Assembly (NCBI GenBank): GCA_946122785.1
Contig: CAMGYJ010000010.1
Span: 52,266,162-52,330,161, forward strand
Reading direction: 5' to 3'
DNA length: 64,000 nt
Source of the DNA: Linum tenue
Lineage: Eukaryota > Streptophyta > Magnoliopsida > Malpighiales > Linaceae
Each line of letters opens with the position of its first letter. The first letter of the stretch is position 1. A model generated the notes under the pieces. That model searched no databases. It was not told the origin of the DNA and worked only from the letters and a program-made list of their open reading frames with translations. Shown here piece by piece: positions 39,776 to 54,047 of the stretch. Both the position numbers and the translations under genes were made by a program.

Positions 39776-41921
39776 GTCCATTTAGCATCGATTTGGGCGG
39801 AGTTATTCCGGGTCAATTTTTGGCAAATTCTAAAGCGGTACCATCACAGATTTCTGGCGATTTTTCCAAAATGCCATTTTCTTTCGATTCTTGAGGCAAC
39901 AGATCATGGAATCAGGCTGAGGCTATTCTCCATCGATAATTAAGTCTATTGATCCTATTCTCCATGGATAACAAGTCCATTAAGCACTGATTTGGGCTAA
40001 TTTATTTTCGGATGACATTTTCGTAATTTATGGGGCGAACGAAAGGCCATTTTCTTTGGATTTTGAAAGCTACATGTCACGGATTCGGCCTGAGGCTATT
40101 TTTCAACAATGATTAACACCATTAAGCTTTGGGCGGATTTATTCCGGGTCAATTTTTGGCAGATTCCAAAGGGGTACCATCCCAGATTTTGGGCGATTTT
40201 TCCGAAATGCCATTTTCAATGGATTCTGCGTATACAGATCAGGGAATCAGGCGGAGGCTAGTCTCCACCGACAATGAAGTCTATTGATCCTATTCTCCAC
40301 AGATGATAAGTCCATTAAGCAACGATTTAGGCCAATTTATTTTCGGATGGCATTTTCGTAATTTATGGTGCGACGAAAGGGCATTTTCTTTGGATTTTGA
40401 AGGCTACAGGTCACGGATTCGGCCTGAGGCTATTTTTCAACAATGATTAAGTCCGTTAAGCATCAATTTGGGCGAATTTATTCCGGGTCAATTTTTGGCA
40501 GATTCCAAAGGGGTATCACCACCGATTTCAGGCAATTTTTCCAAAATGCCATTTTCTTTCTATTCTTGAGGCTACAGATCACGGAATCAGGCAGCAGCTA
40601 TTCTCCACCGATAATGAAGTCTATTGATCCTATTCTCCACGGATGACAAGTCCATTAAGCACCGATTTGGGTCAATTTATTTTCGGATGGCATTTTCGTA
40701 ATTTATGGGCCGAACGAAAAGCCATTTTCTTTGGATTTTGAAAGCTACAGGTTGCGGATTCGGCCTGAAGCTATTTTTCAACAATGAATAAGTCCATTAA
40801 GCACCTATTTGGGCGGATTTATTCCTGGTCAATTTTTGGCAGATTCTAAAGGGGTACCATCACTGATTTCAGGCAATTTTTCCGAAATGCCATTTTCATT
40901 GGATTCTTGAGGATACATATCACGGAATCAGGCCGAGGCTATTCTCCACCTACAACGAAGTCTATTGATCCTATTCTCCACGGATGATAAGTCCATTAAG
41001 CACCGATTTGGGCCAATTTATTTTCGAATGGCATTTTCGTAATTTATGGGGCGATGAAAGGCCATTTTCTTTGGATTTTGAAAGCTACAGGTCACGGATT
41101 CGACCTGAAGCTATTCTTCAACGATGCTTAAGTTCATTAAGCACCGATTTGGGTGAATTTATTCAGGGTCAATTTTTGGCAGATTCCAAAGGGGTACCAT
41201 GACATATTTCGGGCGATTTTTCCGAAATTCCATTTTCTTTCGATTCTTGAGGCTATAGATCACGGAATCAGGCAGAGGCTATTCTCCATCGATAATGAAG
41301 TCTATTGATCCTATTCTCCACGGATAACAAGTCCGTTAAGCACCGATTTGGGCCAATTTATTTTCGGATGGCATTTTCGTAATTTATGGGGCTAACGAAA
41401 GGCCATTTTCTTTGGATTTTGAAGGCTACATGTCCCGGATTATCCTGAGGCTATTTTTCAACAATGATTAAGTCCATTAAGCACCGATTTGGGTGGATTT
41501 ATTCCGGGTCAATTTTTGGCAGATTCTAAAGGGGTACCATCACAGATTTCATGCGATTTTTTCAAAATGCCATTTTCTTTCGATTCTTGAGGCTACAGAT
41601 CACAGATTCAGGCTGAGGCTATTCTCCATCGATAATGAAGTCTATTGATCCTATTCTCCATGGATAACAAGTCCATTAAGCACCGATTTGGGCTAATTTA
41701 TTTTCGGATGACATTTTTCGTAATTTATGGGGCGAACGAAAGGCCATTTTCTTTGGATTTTGAAGGCTACATGTCACGGATTCGGCCTGAGGCTATTTTT
41801 CAACAATGATTAACAGCATTAAGCACCGATTTGGGCGGATTTATTCCGGGTCAATTTTTGGCAGATTCCAAAGGGGTACCATCACAGATTTTGGGCGATT
41901 TTTCCGAAATGCCATTTTCAA

Positions 41922-42482
41922 TGGATTCTGGCGTATGCAGATCAGGGAATCAGGCGGAGGCTAGTCTCCACCGACAATGAAGTCTATTGATCCTATTCTC
42001 CACAGATGATAAGTCCATTCAGCAACGATTTAGGCCAATTTATTTTCGGATGGCATTTTCGTAATTTATGGTGCGACGAAAGGGCATTTTCTTTGGATTT
42101 TCAAGGCTACAGGTCACGGATTCGGCCTGAGGCTATTTTTCAACAATGATTAAGTCCGTTAAGCATCAATTTGGGCGGATTTATTCCGGGTCAATTTTTG
42201 GCAGATTCCAAAGGGGTACCATCACCGATTTCGGGCAATTTTTCCAAAATGCCATTTTCTTTCGATTCTTGAGGCTACAGATCACGGAATCAGGCCGCAA
42301 CTATTCTCCACCGATAATGAAGTCTATTGATCCTATTCTCCACGGATGATAAGTCCATTCAGCACCGATTTGGGTCAATTTATTTTCGGATGACATTTTC
42401 GTAATTTATGGGCCGAACGAAAAGCCATTTTCTTTGGATTTTGAAAGCTATAGGTCGCGGATTCGGCCTGAAGCTTTTTTTC
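41922..42482 (+). repeat. two-unit block, copy 1 (repeated at 42603)
   Basis: Carries 'ggcgtatgcagatcagg', 'caggcggaggc', 'ggtgcgacgaaaggg', 'aagtccgttaagcatcaa' and 'tttgggtcaattta'. The same string of rare readings follows 681 bp later and is also present near 40225-40780, about 1.7 kb to the left. Confidence 0.75.
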
Positions 42483-42602
42483 AACAATGATTAAGTCCAT
42501 TAAGCACCTATTTGGGCGGATTTATTCCTGGTCAATTTTTGGCAGATTCTAAAGGGGTACCATCACTGATTTCGGGCGATTTTTCCGAAATGCCATTTTC
42601 AA

Positions 42603-43163
42603 TGGATTCTGGCGTATACAGATCAAGGAATCAAGCGGAGGCTAGTCTCCACTGACAATGAAGTCTATTGATCCTATTCTCCACAGATGATAAGTCCATT
42701 AAGCAACGATTTAGGCCTATTTATTTTCGGATGGCATTTTCGTAATTTATGGTGCGACGAAAGGGCATTTTCTTTGGATTTTGATGGCTACAGGTCACGG
42801 ATTCGGCCTGAGGCTATTTTTCAACAATGATTAAGTCCGTTAAGCATCAATTTGGGCGGATTTATTCCGGGTCAATTTTTGGCAGATTCCAATGGGGTAC
42901 CATCACCGATTTCGGGCAATTTTTTCAAAACGCCATTTTCTTTCGATTCTTGAGGCTACAGATCACGGAATCAGACCGCAGCTATTCTCCACTGATAATG
43001 AAGTCTATTGATCCTATTCTCCACGGATGATAAGTCCATTAAGCACCGATTTGGGTCAATTTATTTACGGATGGCATTTTCGTAATTTATGGGCCGAACG
43101 AAAAGCCATTTTCTTTGGATTTGGAAAGCTACAGGTCGCGGATTCGGCCTGAAGCTATTTTTC
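42603..43163 (+). repeat. two-unit block, copy 2
   Basis: Second copy at offset 681 bp. Its first unit is chimeric: the front (from 42486) is of the 'cctatttgggcgg...ttcctgg' class, and only the end is of the 'caatggattctggcgtat' class, so the exchange point lies inside an A half near 42600. Confidence 0.7.
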
Positions 43164-43339
43164 AACAATGATTAAGTCCATTTAGCATCGATTTGTGCGG
43201 ATTTTATCTGGGTCAATTTTTGGCAGATTCCAAAGGGGAACCATCACATATTTCGGGCGATTTTTCCGAAATGCCATTTTCTTTCGATTCTTGAGGCTAC
43301 AGATCCCGGAATCAGGCCGAGGCTATCCTCCATCGATAA

Positions 43340-44200
43340 TGAAGTCTATTGATCCTATTCTCCACGGATAACAACTCCATTAAACACCAATTTGGGCCAA
43401 TTTATTTTCGGATGACATTTTCATAATTTATGGGGCGAACGAAATGCCATTTTCTTTGGATTTTGAAGGCTACATGTCACGGATTCTGCCTGAGGCTATT
43501 TTTCAACAATGATTAAGTCCATTAAGCACCGATATGGGCGGATTTATTCCGGGTCAATTTTTGGCAGATTTCGAAGGGGGTACCATCACAGATTTAGAGC
43601 GATTTTCCGAAATGCCATTTCATTGGACTCTAGATGCTACAGATCACGAAATCAGGCCGAGTCTATTCTCCATCGATAATGAAGTCTATTGATCCTATTC
43701 TCCACCGATGGTAAGTCCATTAAGCAATGATTTAGGCCAATTTCTTTTCGGATGGCATTTTCGTAATTTATGGGGCGACGAAAGGTCATTTTCTTTGGAT
43801 TTTGAAGGCTACAGGTCACGGATTCGGCCTGAGGCTATTTTTCAACAATGATTAAGTCCATTTAGCATCGATTTGCGCGGATTTTATCTGGGTCAATTTT
43901 TGGCAGATTCTAAAGGGGTACCATCACAGATTTCAGGCGATTTCTCCAAAATGCCATTTTCTTTCGATTCTTGAGGCTACAGATCACGGAATCAGGCCGC
44001 AGCTAGTCTCCACCGATAATGAAGTCTATTGATCCTATTCTCCACGGATGATAGGTCCATTAAGCACCGATTTGGGCCAATTTATTTTCGGATGTCATTT
44101 TCGTAATATATGGGCCAAACGAAAGGCCATTTTCTTTAGATTTTGATAGCTACAGGTCGCGGATTCGGCCTGAAGCTATTTTTCAACAATGATTAAGTCC
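43340..44200 (+). repeat. 2.5-unit block, copy 1 (repeated at ~45040)
   Basis: Shares with 45040-45900 the readings 'gagtctattctcc', 'ccgatggtaag', 'ggccaatttcttttcgg', 'tttagcatcgatttgcgcgg' with 'attttatctgggtc', 'gatttctcc'-like spacing and 'gtaatatatgggcc'. Offset is ~1701 bp, five units. Confidence 0.75.
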
Positions 44201-45039
44201 ATTAAGAACCGATTTGGGAGGATTTATTCCGGGTCAATTTTTACCAGATTCCAAAGGGGTACCATCACCGATTTCAGGCAATTTTTTCAAAATGCCATTT
44301 TCTTTCGATTCTCGAGGCTACAGATCACGGAATCAGACCGCAACTATTCTCCACCGATAATAAAGTCTATTGATCCTATTCTCCACGGATGATAAGTCCA
44401 TTAAGCACCGATTTGGGTCAATTTATTTACGGATGGCATTTTCGTAATTTATGGGCCGAACGAAAAGCCATTTTCTTTGGATTTTGAAAGCTACAGGTCG
44501 CGGATTCGGCCTGAAGCTATTTTTCAACAATGATTAAGTCCATTAAGCACCTATTTGGGCGGATTTATTCCTGGTCAATTTTTGGCAGATTCTAAAGGGA
44601 TACCATCACTGATTTCAGGCGATTTTCTCGAAATGCCATTTTCGTTGGATTCTTGAGGATACAGATCACGGAATCAGGCCAAGGCTATTCTCCACCTACA
44701 ACGAAGTCTATTCATCCTATTCTCCACGGATCATAAGTCCATGAAGCACCGATTTAGGCCAATTTATTTTCGAATGGCATTTTCGTAATTTACGGGGCGA
44801 TGAAAGGCCATTTTCTTTGGATTTTGAAAGTTACAGGTCACGGATTCGACCTGTAGCTATTCTTCATCGATGCTTAAGTTCATTAAGCACCGATTTGGGC
44901 GAATTTATTCTGGGTCAATTTTTGGCAGATTCCGAAGGGTTACCATCACATATTTCGGGCGATTTTTCCGAAATGCCATTTTCTTTCGATTCTTGAGGCT
45001 ACAGATCACGAAATCAGGCCGAGGCGATTCTCCATCGAT

Positions 45040-45900
45040 AATGAAGTCTATTGATCCTATTCTCCACGGATAACAAGTCCATTAAGCACCGATTTGGGCC
45101 AATTTATTTTCGGATGGCAATTTCATAATTTATGGGGCGAACGAAATGCCATTTTCTTTGGATTTTGAAGGCTACATGTCACGGATTCTGCCTGAGGCTA
45201 TTTTTCAATAATGATTAAGTCCATTAAGCACCGATTTGGGCCTATTTATTCCGGGTCAATTTTTGGCAGATTCCAAAGGGGGTACCATCATAGATTTCGA
45301 GCGATTTTCCGAAATGCCATTTCATTGGACTCTAGATGCTACAGATCACGAAATCAGGCCGAGTCTATTCTCCATCGATAATGAAGTCTATTGATCCTAT
45401 TCTCCACCGATGGTAAGTCCATTAAGCAATGATTTAGGCCAATTTCTTTTCGGATGGCATTTTCGTAATTTACGGGGCGACGAAAGGTCATTTTCTTTGG
45501 ATTTTGAAGGCTACAGGTCACGGATTCGGCCTGAGGCTATTTTTCAACAATGATTAAGTCCATTTAGCATCGATTTGCGCGGATTTTATCTGGGTCAATT
45601 TTTGGCAGATTATAAAGGGGTACCATCACAGATTTCAGGCAGTTTCTCCAAAATGCCATTTTCTTTCGATTCTTGAGGCTACAGATTACGGAATCAGGCC
45701 GCAGCTATTCTCCACCGATAATGAAGTCTATTGATCTTATTCTCCACGGATGATAGGTCCATTAAGCACCGATTTGGGCCAATTATTTTCGGATGTTATT
45801 TTCGTAATATATGGGCCGAACGAAAGGCCATTTTCATTAGATTTTGATAGCTACAGGTCGCGGATTCGGCCTGAAGCTATTTTTCAACAATGATTAAGTC
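45040..45900 (+). repeat. 2.5-unit block, copy 2
   Basis: Repeats the rare readings of 43340-44200 five units later, with small private changes such as 'tttacggggcgacg', 'cagattataaagg' and 'gccaattattttcgg' (one base lost). Confidence 0.75.
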
Positions 45901-47244
45901 CATTAAGCACCGATTTGGGCGGATTTATTCCGGGTCAATTTTTGGCAGATTCCAAAGGGGGTACCATCACAGATTTCGAGTGATTTTCCGAAATGCCATT
46001 TCATTGGACTCTAAATGCTACAGATCACGGAATCAGGCCGAGGCTATTCTCCATCGATAATGAAGTCTATTGATCCTATTCTCCACCGATGGTAAGTCCA
46101 TTAAGCAATGATTTAGGCCAATTTATTTTCGGATGGCATTTTCGTAATTTATGGGGCGACGAAAGGTCATTTTCTTTGGATTTTGAAGGTTACAGGTCAC
46201 GGATTCGGCCTGAGGCTATTTTTGACAATGATTAAGTCCATTTAGCATCGATTTGGGCGGATTTATTCCGGGTCAATTTTTGGCAGATTTTAAAGGGGTA
46301 CCATCACAGATTTCAGGCGATTTTTCCAAAATGCCATTTTCTTTCGATTCTTGAGGCTACAGATCACGGAATCAGGCCGAGGCTATTTTCCATCGATAAT
46401 GAAGTCTATTGATCCTATTCTACATGAATACCAAGTCCATTAAGCACCGATTTGTCTAATTTTTTCCGTTTGGCATTTTCATAATTTATGGGTCGAACGA
46501 AAGGCCATTTTCTTTAGATTTTGAAGGCTATATGTCACGGATTCGGCCAGAGGCTATTTTTCATCAATGATTAAGTCCATTAAGCACCGATTTGGGCGGA
46601 TTTATTCCGGGTCAATTTTTGGGAGATTCCAAAAGGGTACCATCACAGATTTCGGGCGATTTTTCCAAAATGCCCTTTTCTTTCGATTCTTGAGGCTACA
46701 GATCACCGAATCAGGCCGCAGTATTCTCCACCGACAATGAATTCTATTGATCCTATTCTCCACGGATGATAAGTCCATTAAGCACCGATTTGGGTCAATT
46801 TATTTTGGATGGCATTTTCGTAATTTATGGTCCGAACGAAGGCCATTTTCTTTGGATTTTGAAAGCTACAGGTCGCGGATTCGGCCTGAAGCTATTTTTC
46901 AACAATGATTAAGTCCATTAAGCACCTATTTTGGCGGATTTATTCCTGGTCAATTTTTGGCAGATTCCAAAGGGGTACCATCACTGATTTCGGGTGATTT
47001 TTCCGTAATGCCATTCTCATTGGATTCTTGAGGATACAGATCACGGAATCAGTCCTAGGCTATTCTCCACCGACAATGAAGTCTATTGATCCTATTCTCC
47101 ACGGATGATAAGTCCATTAAGCAACGATTTAGGCCAATTTATTTTCGAAATGCATTTTCGTTATTTATGGGGCGACGAAAGACCATTTTCTTTGGATTTT
47201 GAAAGCTACAGGTGACGGATTCAACCTGAGGCTATTCTTCAACG

Positions 47245-48605
47245 ATGCTTAAATTCATTAAGCACCGATTTGGGCGAATTTATTCCGGGTCAATTTTTGG
47301 TAGACTCCAAAGGGGTACCATCACAGATTTCGGGCCATTTTTCCGAAATGCCATTTTCTTTCGATTCTTGAGGCTACAGATCACAGAATCAGGCCGAGGC
47401 TATTCTCCATCGATAATGAAGTCTATTGATCCTATTCTCCACGGATAACAAGTCCATTAAGCACCGATTTGGGCTAATTTATTTTCTGATGGCATTTTCG
47501 TAATTTATGGGGCGAACGAAAGGCCATTTTCTTTGGATTTTGAAGGCTACATGTCACGGATTTGGCCTGAGGCTATTTTTCAACAATGATTAAGTCCATT
47601 AAGCACCGACTTGGGCGGATTTATTCCGCGACAATTTTTGGCAGATTCCAAAGGGGTACCATCACAGCTTTCGGGCGATTTTTCCGAAATCCCATTTTAA
47701 ATGGATTCTGGCGGATACAGATCACGGAATCAGGTCGAGGCTAATCTCCACCGACAATGAAATCTATTGATCCTATTCTCCACGGATGATAAGTCCATTA
47801 AGTAACAATTTAGGCCAATTTATTTTTGGATGGCATTTTCGTAATTTGTGGGGCTACGAAAGGGCATTTTCTTTGGATTTTGAAGGCTACAGGTCACGGA
47901 TTCGGCCTAGGCTATTTTTCAACAATGATTAAGTCCATTAAGCATTGATTTGGGAAGATTTATTCCGTGTCAATTTTTGGCAGATTCCAAAGGGGTACCA
48001 TCACTGTTTTCAGGCGATTTTTCCAAAATGCCATTTTCTTTCGATTCTTCAGGCTACAGATCACGGAATCAGGCCGCAGCTATTCTCCACCGATAATGAA
48101 CTCTATTGATCCTATTCTCCACGGATGATAAGTCCATTAAGCACCGATTTGGGTGAATTTACTTTCGGATGGCATTTTCGTAATTTATGGGCCGAATGAA
48201 ATGCCATTTTCTTTGGATTTTGAAAGCTACAGGTCGCGGATTCGGCCTGACGCTATTCTTCAACAATGATTAAGTCCATTAAGCACCTATTTGTGCGGAT
48301 TTATTCCTGGTCAATTTTTGGCAGATTCCAAAGGGGTACCTTCACAGATTTCGATCGATTTTTCCGAAATGCCATTTTCATTGGATTCTTGAGAATACAA
48401 TTCACGGAATGAGGCCGCGGCTATTCACCACCGACAATGAAGTCTATTGATCTTATTCTCCACGGATGATAAGTCCATTAAGCACCGATTTGGGCCAATT
48501 TGTTTTCGAATGGCATTTTTGTAATTTATGGGGCGACGAAAGGCCATTTTCTTTTTATTTTGAAATCTACTGGTAACGGATTCGACCTGAGGCTATTCTT
48601 CAACG
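47245..48605 (+). repeat. four-unit higher-order repeat, copy b (type example)
   Basis: Clearest copy of the tetramer, 1361 bp. Unit 1 (47245): 'atgcttaaattcattaag', B1 with 'ggataacaag'. Unit 2 (~47587): 'ccgcgacaattt', 'aatcccattttaaatgg', B2 with 'tgtggggctacg'. Unit 3 (~47926): 'actgttttcaggcg', 'cgcagctattctcc', B3 with 'gaatttactttcgg' and 'gccgaatgaaatgcc'. Unit 4 (~48266): 'gtaccttcac', 'attcaccaccgac', B4 leading to 'atgcttaagttcattaag' at 48606. Private readings match 35801-37162, 30 units away once the LTR is removed. Confidence 0.85.
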
Positions 48606-51600
48606 ATGCTTAAGTTCATTAAGCACCGATTCGGGCGAATTTATTCCGGGTCAATTTTTGTCAGATTACAAAGGGGTACCATCACATATTTCAGGCGATT
48701 TTTCCGAAATGCAATTTTCTTTCGATTCTTGAGGCTACAGATCACGGAATCAGGCCGAGGCTGTTCTCAATCGATAATGAAGTCTATTGATCCTATTCTC
48801 CACGGATAACAAGTCCATTAAGCACCGATTTGGGCTAATTTATTTTCGGATGGCATTTTCGTAATTTATGGGGCGAACGAAAGGCCATTTTTTTTGGATT
48901 TTGAAGGCGACATGTCACGGATTCGGCCTGAGGCTATTTTTCAACAATGATTAACACCATTAAGCACCGATATGGGCGGATTTATTCCGGGTCAATTTTT
49001 GGCAGATTCCAAAGGGGTACCATCGCAGATTTTGGGCGATTTTTCCGAAATGCCATTTTCATTCGATTCTTGAGGCTACAGATCACAGAATCAGGCCGAG
49101 GCTATTCTCCACCTACAACGAAGTCTGTTGATCCTATTCTCCACGGATGATAAGTCCATTAAGCACTGATTTGGGCCAATTTATTTTCGAATGACATTTT
49201 CGTAATTTATGGGGCGAACGAAAGGCCATTTTCTTTGGATTTTGAAGGCTACATGTCACGCATTTGGCCTGAGGCTATTTTTCAACAATGATTAAGTCCA
49301 TTAAGCAACGATTTGGGCGGATTTATTCCTCGACAATTTTTGGCAGATTCCAAAGGGGTACCATCACAGATTTCGGGCGATTTTTCCGAAATCCCATTTT
49401 AAATGGATTCTGGCGGATACAGATCACGAATCAGGTCGAGGCTAATCTCCACCGACAATGAAATCTATTGATCCTATTCTCCACGGATGATAAGTCCATT
49501 AAGTAACGATTTAGGCCAATTTATTTTTGGATGGCATTTTCGTAATTTGTGGGGCTACGAAAGGGCATTTTCTTTGGATTTTGAAGGCTACAGGTCACGG
49601 ATTCGGCCTGAGGCTATTTTTCAACAATGATTAAGTCCATTAAGCATCGATTTGGGAAGATTTATTCCTGGTCAATTTTTGGCAGATTCCAAAGGGGTAC
49701 CATCACTGTTTTCGGGCGATTTTTCCAAAATGCCATTTTCTTTCGATTCTCCAGGCTACAGATCACGGAATCAGGCCGCAGCTATTCTCCACCGATAATG
49801 AAGTCTATTGATCCTACTTCTCCACGGATGATAAGTCCATTAAGCACCGATTTGGGCCAATTTATTTTCGGATGGCATTTTCGTAATATATGGGCCGAAC
49901 GAAAGGCCATTTTCTTTAGATTTTGATAGGTACAGGTCGCGAATTCGGCCTGAAGCTATTTTTAACCATGATTAAATACATTAAGCACCTATTTAGGCGG
50001 ATTTATTCCTGGTCAATTTTTGGCAGATTCCGAAGGGGCACCATCAATGATTTCGGGCGATTTTTTCGTAATGCCATTTTCATTGGATTCTTGAGGATAC
50101 AGATCACGGAATCAGGCCGAAGCTATTCTCCACGACAATGAAGTCTATTGATCCTATTCTCCACGGATGATAAGTCCATTAAGCACCGATTATGGCCAAT
50201 TTATTTTCGAATTGGATTTTCGTAATTTATGGGGCGACGAAAGGCCATTTTCTTTTGATTTTGAAAGCTATTGGTCATGGATTCGATCTGAGGCTATTCT
50301 TCAACGATGCTTAAGTTCATTAAGCACCTATTTGGTCGGATTTATTCCTGGTCAATTTTTGGCAGATTCTAAAGGGGTACCATCACTGATTTCGGGCGAT
50401 TATTCCGAAATGCCATTTTCGAGGGATTCTTGAGGATACAGATCATGGAATCAGGCCGATGCTATTCTCCACCTACAACGAAGTCTATTGATCATATTCT
50501 CCACGGATGATAGGTCCATTAAGCACCGATTTGGGCCAATTTATTTTCGAATGGCATTTTCTTAATTTATGGGGCGATGAAAGGCCATTTTCTTTGGATT
50601 TTGAAAGCTACAGGTCACGGATTCGACCTGAAGCTATTCTTCAATGATGCTTAAGTTCATTAAGCACCGATTTGGGCGAATTTATTCTGAGTCAATTTTA
50701 GGCAGATTCCAAAGGGGTACCATCACATATTTCCGGCGATTTTTCCGAAATGCCATTTTCTTTCGATTTTTGAGGCTACAGATCACGGAATCAGGCCGAG
50801 GCTATTCTCCATCGATAATGAAGTCTATTGATCCTATTCTCCACGGATAACAAGTCCATTAAGCATGATTTGGGCCAATTTATTTTCGGATGGCATTTTC
50901 GTAATTTATGGGGCGAACGAAAGGCCATTTTCTTTGGATTTTGAAGGCTACATGTCACGGATTCTGCCTGAGGCTATTTTTCAACAATGTTTAAGTCCAT
51001 TAAGCACCGATTTGGGCGGATTTATTCCGGGTCAATTTTTGGCAGATTCCAAAGGGGGTACCATCACAGATTTCGAGCGATTTTCTGAAATACCATTTCA
51101 TTGGACTCTAGATGCTACAGATCACGGAATCAGGCCGAGTCTATTCTCCATCGATAATGAAGTCGATTGATCCTATTCTCCACCGATGGTAAGTCCATTA
51201 AGCAATGATTTAGGCTAATTTATTTTCGGATGGCATTTTCGTAATTTATGGGTCGATGAAAGGTCATTTTCTTTGGATTTTAAAGGCTACAGGTCACGGA
51301 TTCGGCCTGAGGCTATTTTTCAACAATGATTAAGTCCATTTAGCATCGATTTGCGTGGATTTATTCCGGGTCAATTTTTGGCAGATTCTAAAGGGGTACC
51401 ATCACAGATTTCAGGCGATTTCTCCAAAATGCCATTTTCTTTCGATTCTTGAGGCTACAGATCACGGAATCAGGCCGCAGCTATTCTCCACCGATAATGA
51501 AGTCTATTGATCCTATTCTCCACGGATGATAAGTCCATTAAGCGCAGATTTGGGCCAATTTATTTTCGGATGGCATTTTCGTAATATATGGGACGAACGA

Positions 51601-53026
51601 AAGGCCATTTTCTTTAGATTTTGATAGCTACAGGTCGCGGATTCGGCCTGAAGCTATTTTTCAACAATGATTAAGTCCATTAAGCACCTATTTAGGCGGA
51701 TTTATTTCTGGTCAATTTTTGGCAGATTCCAAAGGGGTACCATCACTGATTTCGGGCGATTTTTCCGTAATGCCATTTTCATTGGATTCTTGAGGATACA
51801 GATCACGGAATTAGGCCGAAGCTATTCTCCACGACAATGAAGTCTATTGATCCTATTCTCCACGGATGATAAGTCCATTAAGCACTGATTAGGGCCAATT
51901 TATTTTCGAATGGCATTTTCGTAATTTATGGGGCGACGAAAGGCCATTTTCTTTTGATTTTGAAAGCTACTGGTCACGGATTCGACCTGAGGCTATTCTT
52001 CAACGATGCTTAAGTTCATTAAGCACCGATTCGGGCGAATTTATTCCGGGTCAATTTTTGAAAGATTACAAAGGGGTACCATCACATATTTCGGGCGATT
52101 TTTCCGAAATGCAATTTTCTTTCGATTCTTGAGGCTACAGATCACGGAATCAGGTCGAGGCTATTCTCAATCTATAATGAAGTCTATTGATCCTATTCTC
52201 CATGGATAACAAGTCCATTAAGCACCGATTTAGGCTAATTTATTTTCGGATGGCATTTTCGAAATTTATGGGGCGACCGAAAGGCCATTTTCTTTGGATT
52301 TTGAAGGCGACATGTCACGGATTCGGCCTGAGGCTATTTTTCAACAATGATTAACACCATTAAGCACCGATATGGGCGGATTTCTTCCGGGTCAATTTTT
52401 GGCAGATTCCAAAGGGGTACCATCACAGATTTTGGGCGATTTTTCCGAAATGCCATTTTCATTCGATTCTTGAGGCTACAGATCATAGAATCAGGCCGAG
52501 GCTATTCTCCACCTACAACGAAGTCTATTGATCCTATTCTCCACGGATGATAAGTCCATTAAGCACCGATTTGGGCCAATTTATTTTCGAATGACATTTT
52601 CGTAATTTATGGGGCGATGAAAGGCCATTTTCTTTGGATTTTGAAAGCTACAGATCACGGATTCGACTTGAAGCTATTCTTCAACGATGCTTAAGTTCAT
52701 TAAGCACCGATTTGGCCGAATTTATACTGGGTCAATTTTTGGCAGATCCCAAAGGGGTACCATCACATATTTCGGGCGATTTTTCCGAAATGCCATTTTC
52801 TTTCGATTCTTGAGGCTACAGATCACGGAATCAGGCCGAGGCTATTCTCCATCGATGATGAAGTCTATCGATCCTATTCTCCACGGATAACAAGTCCATT
52901 AAGCACCGATTTGGGCCAATTTATTTTCGAAATGCATTTTCGTTATATATGGGGCGACGAAAGACCATTTTCTTTGGATTTTGAAAGCTACAGGTCACGG
53001 ATTCAACCTGAGGCTATTCTTCAACG

Positions 53027-54047
53027 ATGATTAAATTCATTAAGCACCGATTTGGGCGAATTTATTCCGGTTCAATTTTTGGTAGATTCCAAAGGGTTAC
53101 CATCACAGATTTCAAGCCATTTTTCCGAAATGCCATTTTCTTTCGATTCTTGAGGCTACAGATCACGGAATCAGGCCGAGGCTATTCTCCATCGATAATG
53201 AAGTCTATTGATCCTATTCACCACGGATAACAAGTCCATTAAGCACCGATTTGGGCTAATTTATTTTCGGATGGCATTTTCGTAATTTATGGGGCGAACG
53301 AAAGGCCATTTTCTTTGGATTTTGAAGGCTACATGTCACGGATTTGGCCTGAGGCTATTTTTCAACAATGATTAAGTCCATTAAGCATCGATTTGGGCGG
53401 ATTTATTCCGCGACAATTTTTGGCAGATTCCAAAGGGGTACCATCACAGATTTCGGGCGATTTTTCCGAAATCCCATTTTAAATGGATTCTGGCGGATAC
53501 AGATCACGAATCAGGTCGAGGCTAATCTCCACCGACAATGAAATCTATTGATCCTATTCTCCACGGATGATAAGTCCATTAAGCACCGATTTGGGTGAAT
53601 TTACTTTCGGATGGCATTTTCGTAATTTATGGGCCGAATGAAATGCCATTTTCTTTGGATTTTGAAAGCTACAGGTCGCGGATTCGGCCTGACCCTATTT
53701 TTCAACAATGATTAAGTCCATTAAGCACCTATTTGGGCGGATTTATTCCTGGTCAATTTTTGGCAGATTCCAAAGGGGTATCTTCACAGATTTCGAACGA
53801 TTTTTCCGAAATGCCATTTTCATTGGATTCTTGAGGATACAAATCACGGAATGAGGCCGAGGCTATTCACCACCGACAATGAAGTCTATTAATCCTATTC
53901 TCCACGGATGATAAGTCCATTAAGCACCGATTTGGGCCAATTTGTTTTCGAATGGCATTTTCGTAATTTATGGGGCGATGAAAGGCCATTTTCTTTGGAT
54001 TTTGAAAGCTACAGGTCACGGATTCGACCTGAAACTATTCTTCAACA
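53027..54047 (+). repeat. three-unit derivative of the higher-order repeat
   Basis: Starts like 47245 (A with 'ggtagattcc', 'gccatttttccg', then B1). The second unit again has 'ccgcgacaattt', 'aatcccattttaaatgg' and 'gacaatgaaatctattg'. Instead of B2 it passes at ~53575 into the B3 reading 'gggtgaatttactttcgg', then the 'attcaccaccgac' unit with B4. Exactly one unit (B2 plus the next A) is missing, so the block is 1021 instead of ~1361 bp. Confidence 0.8.
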
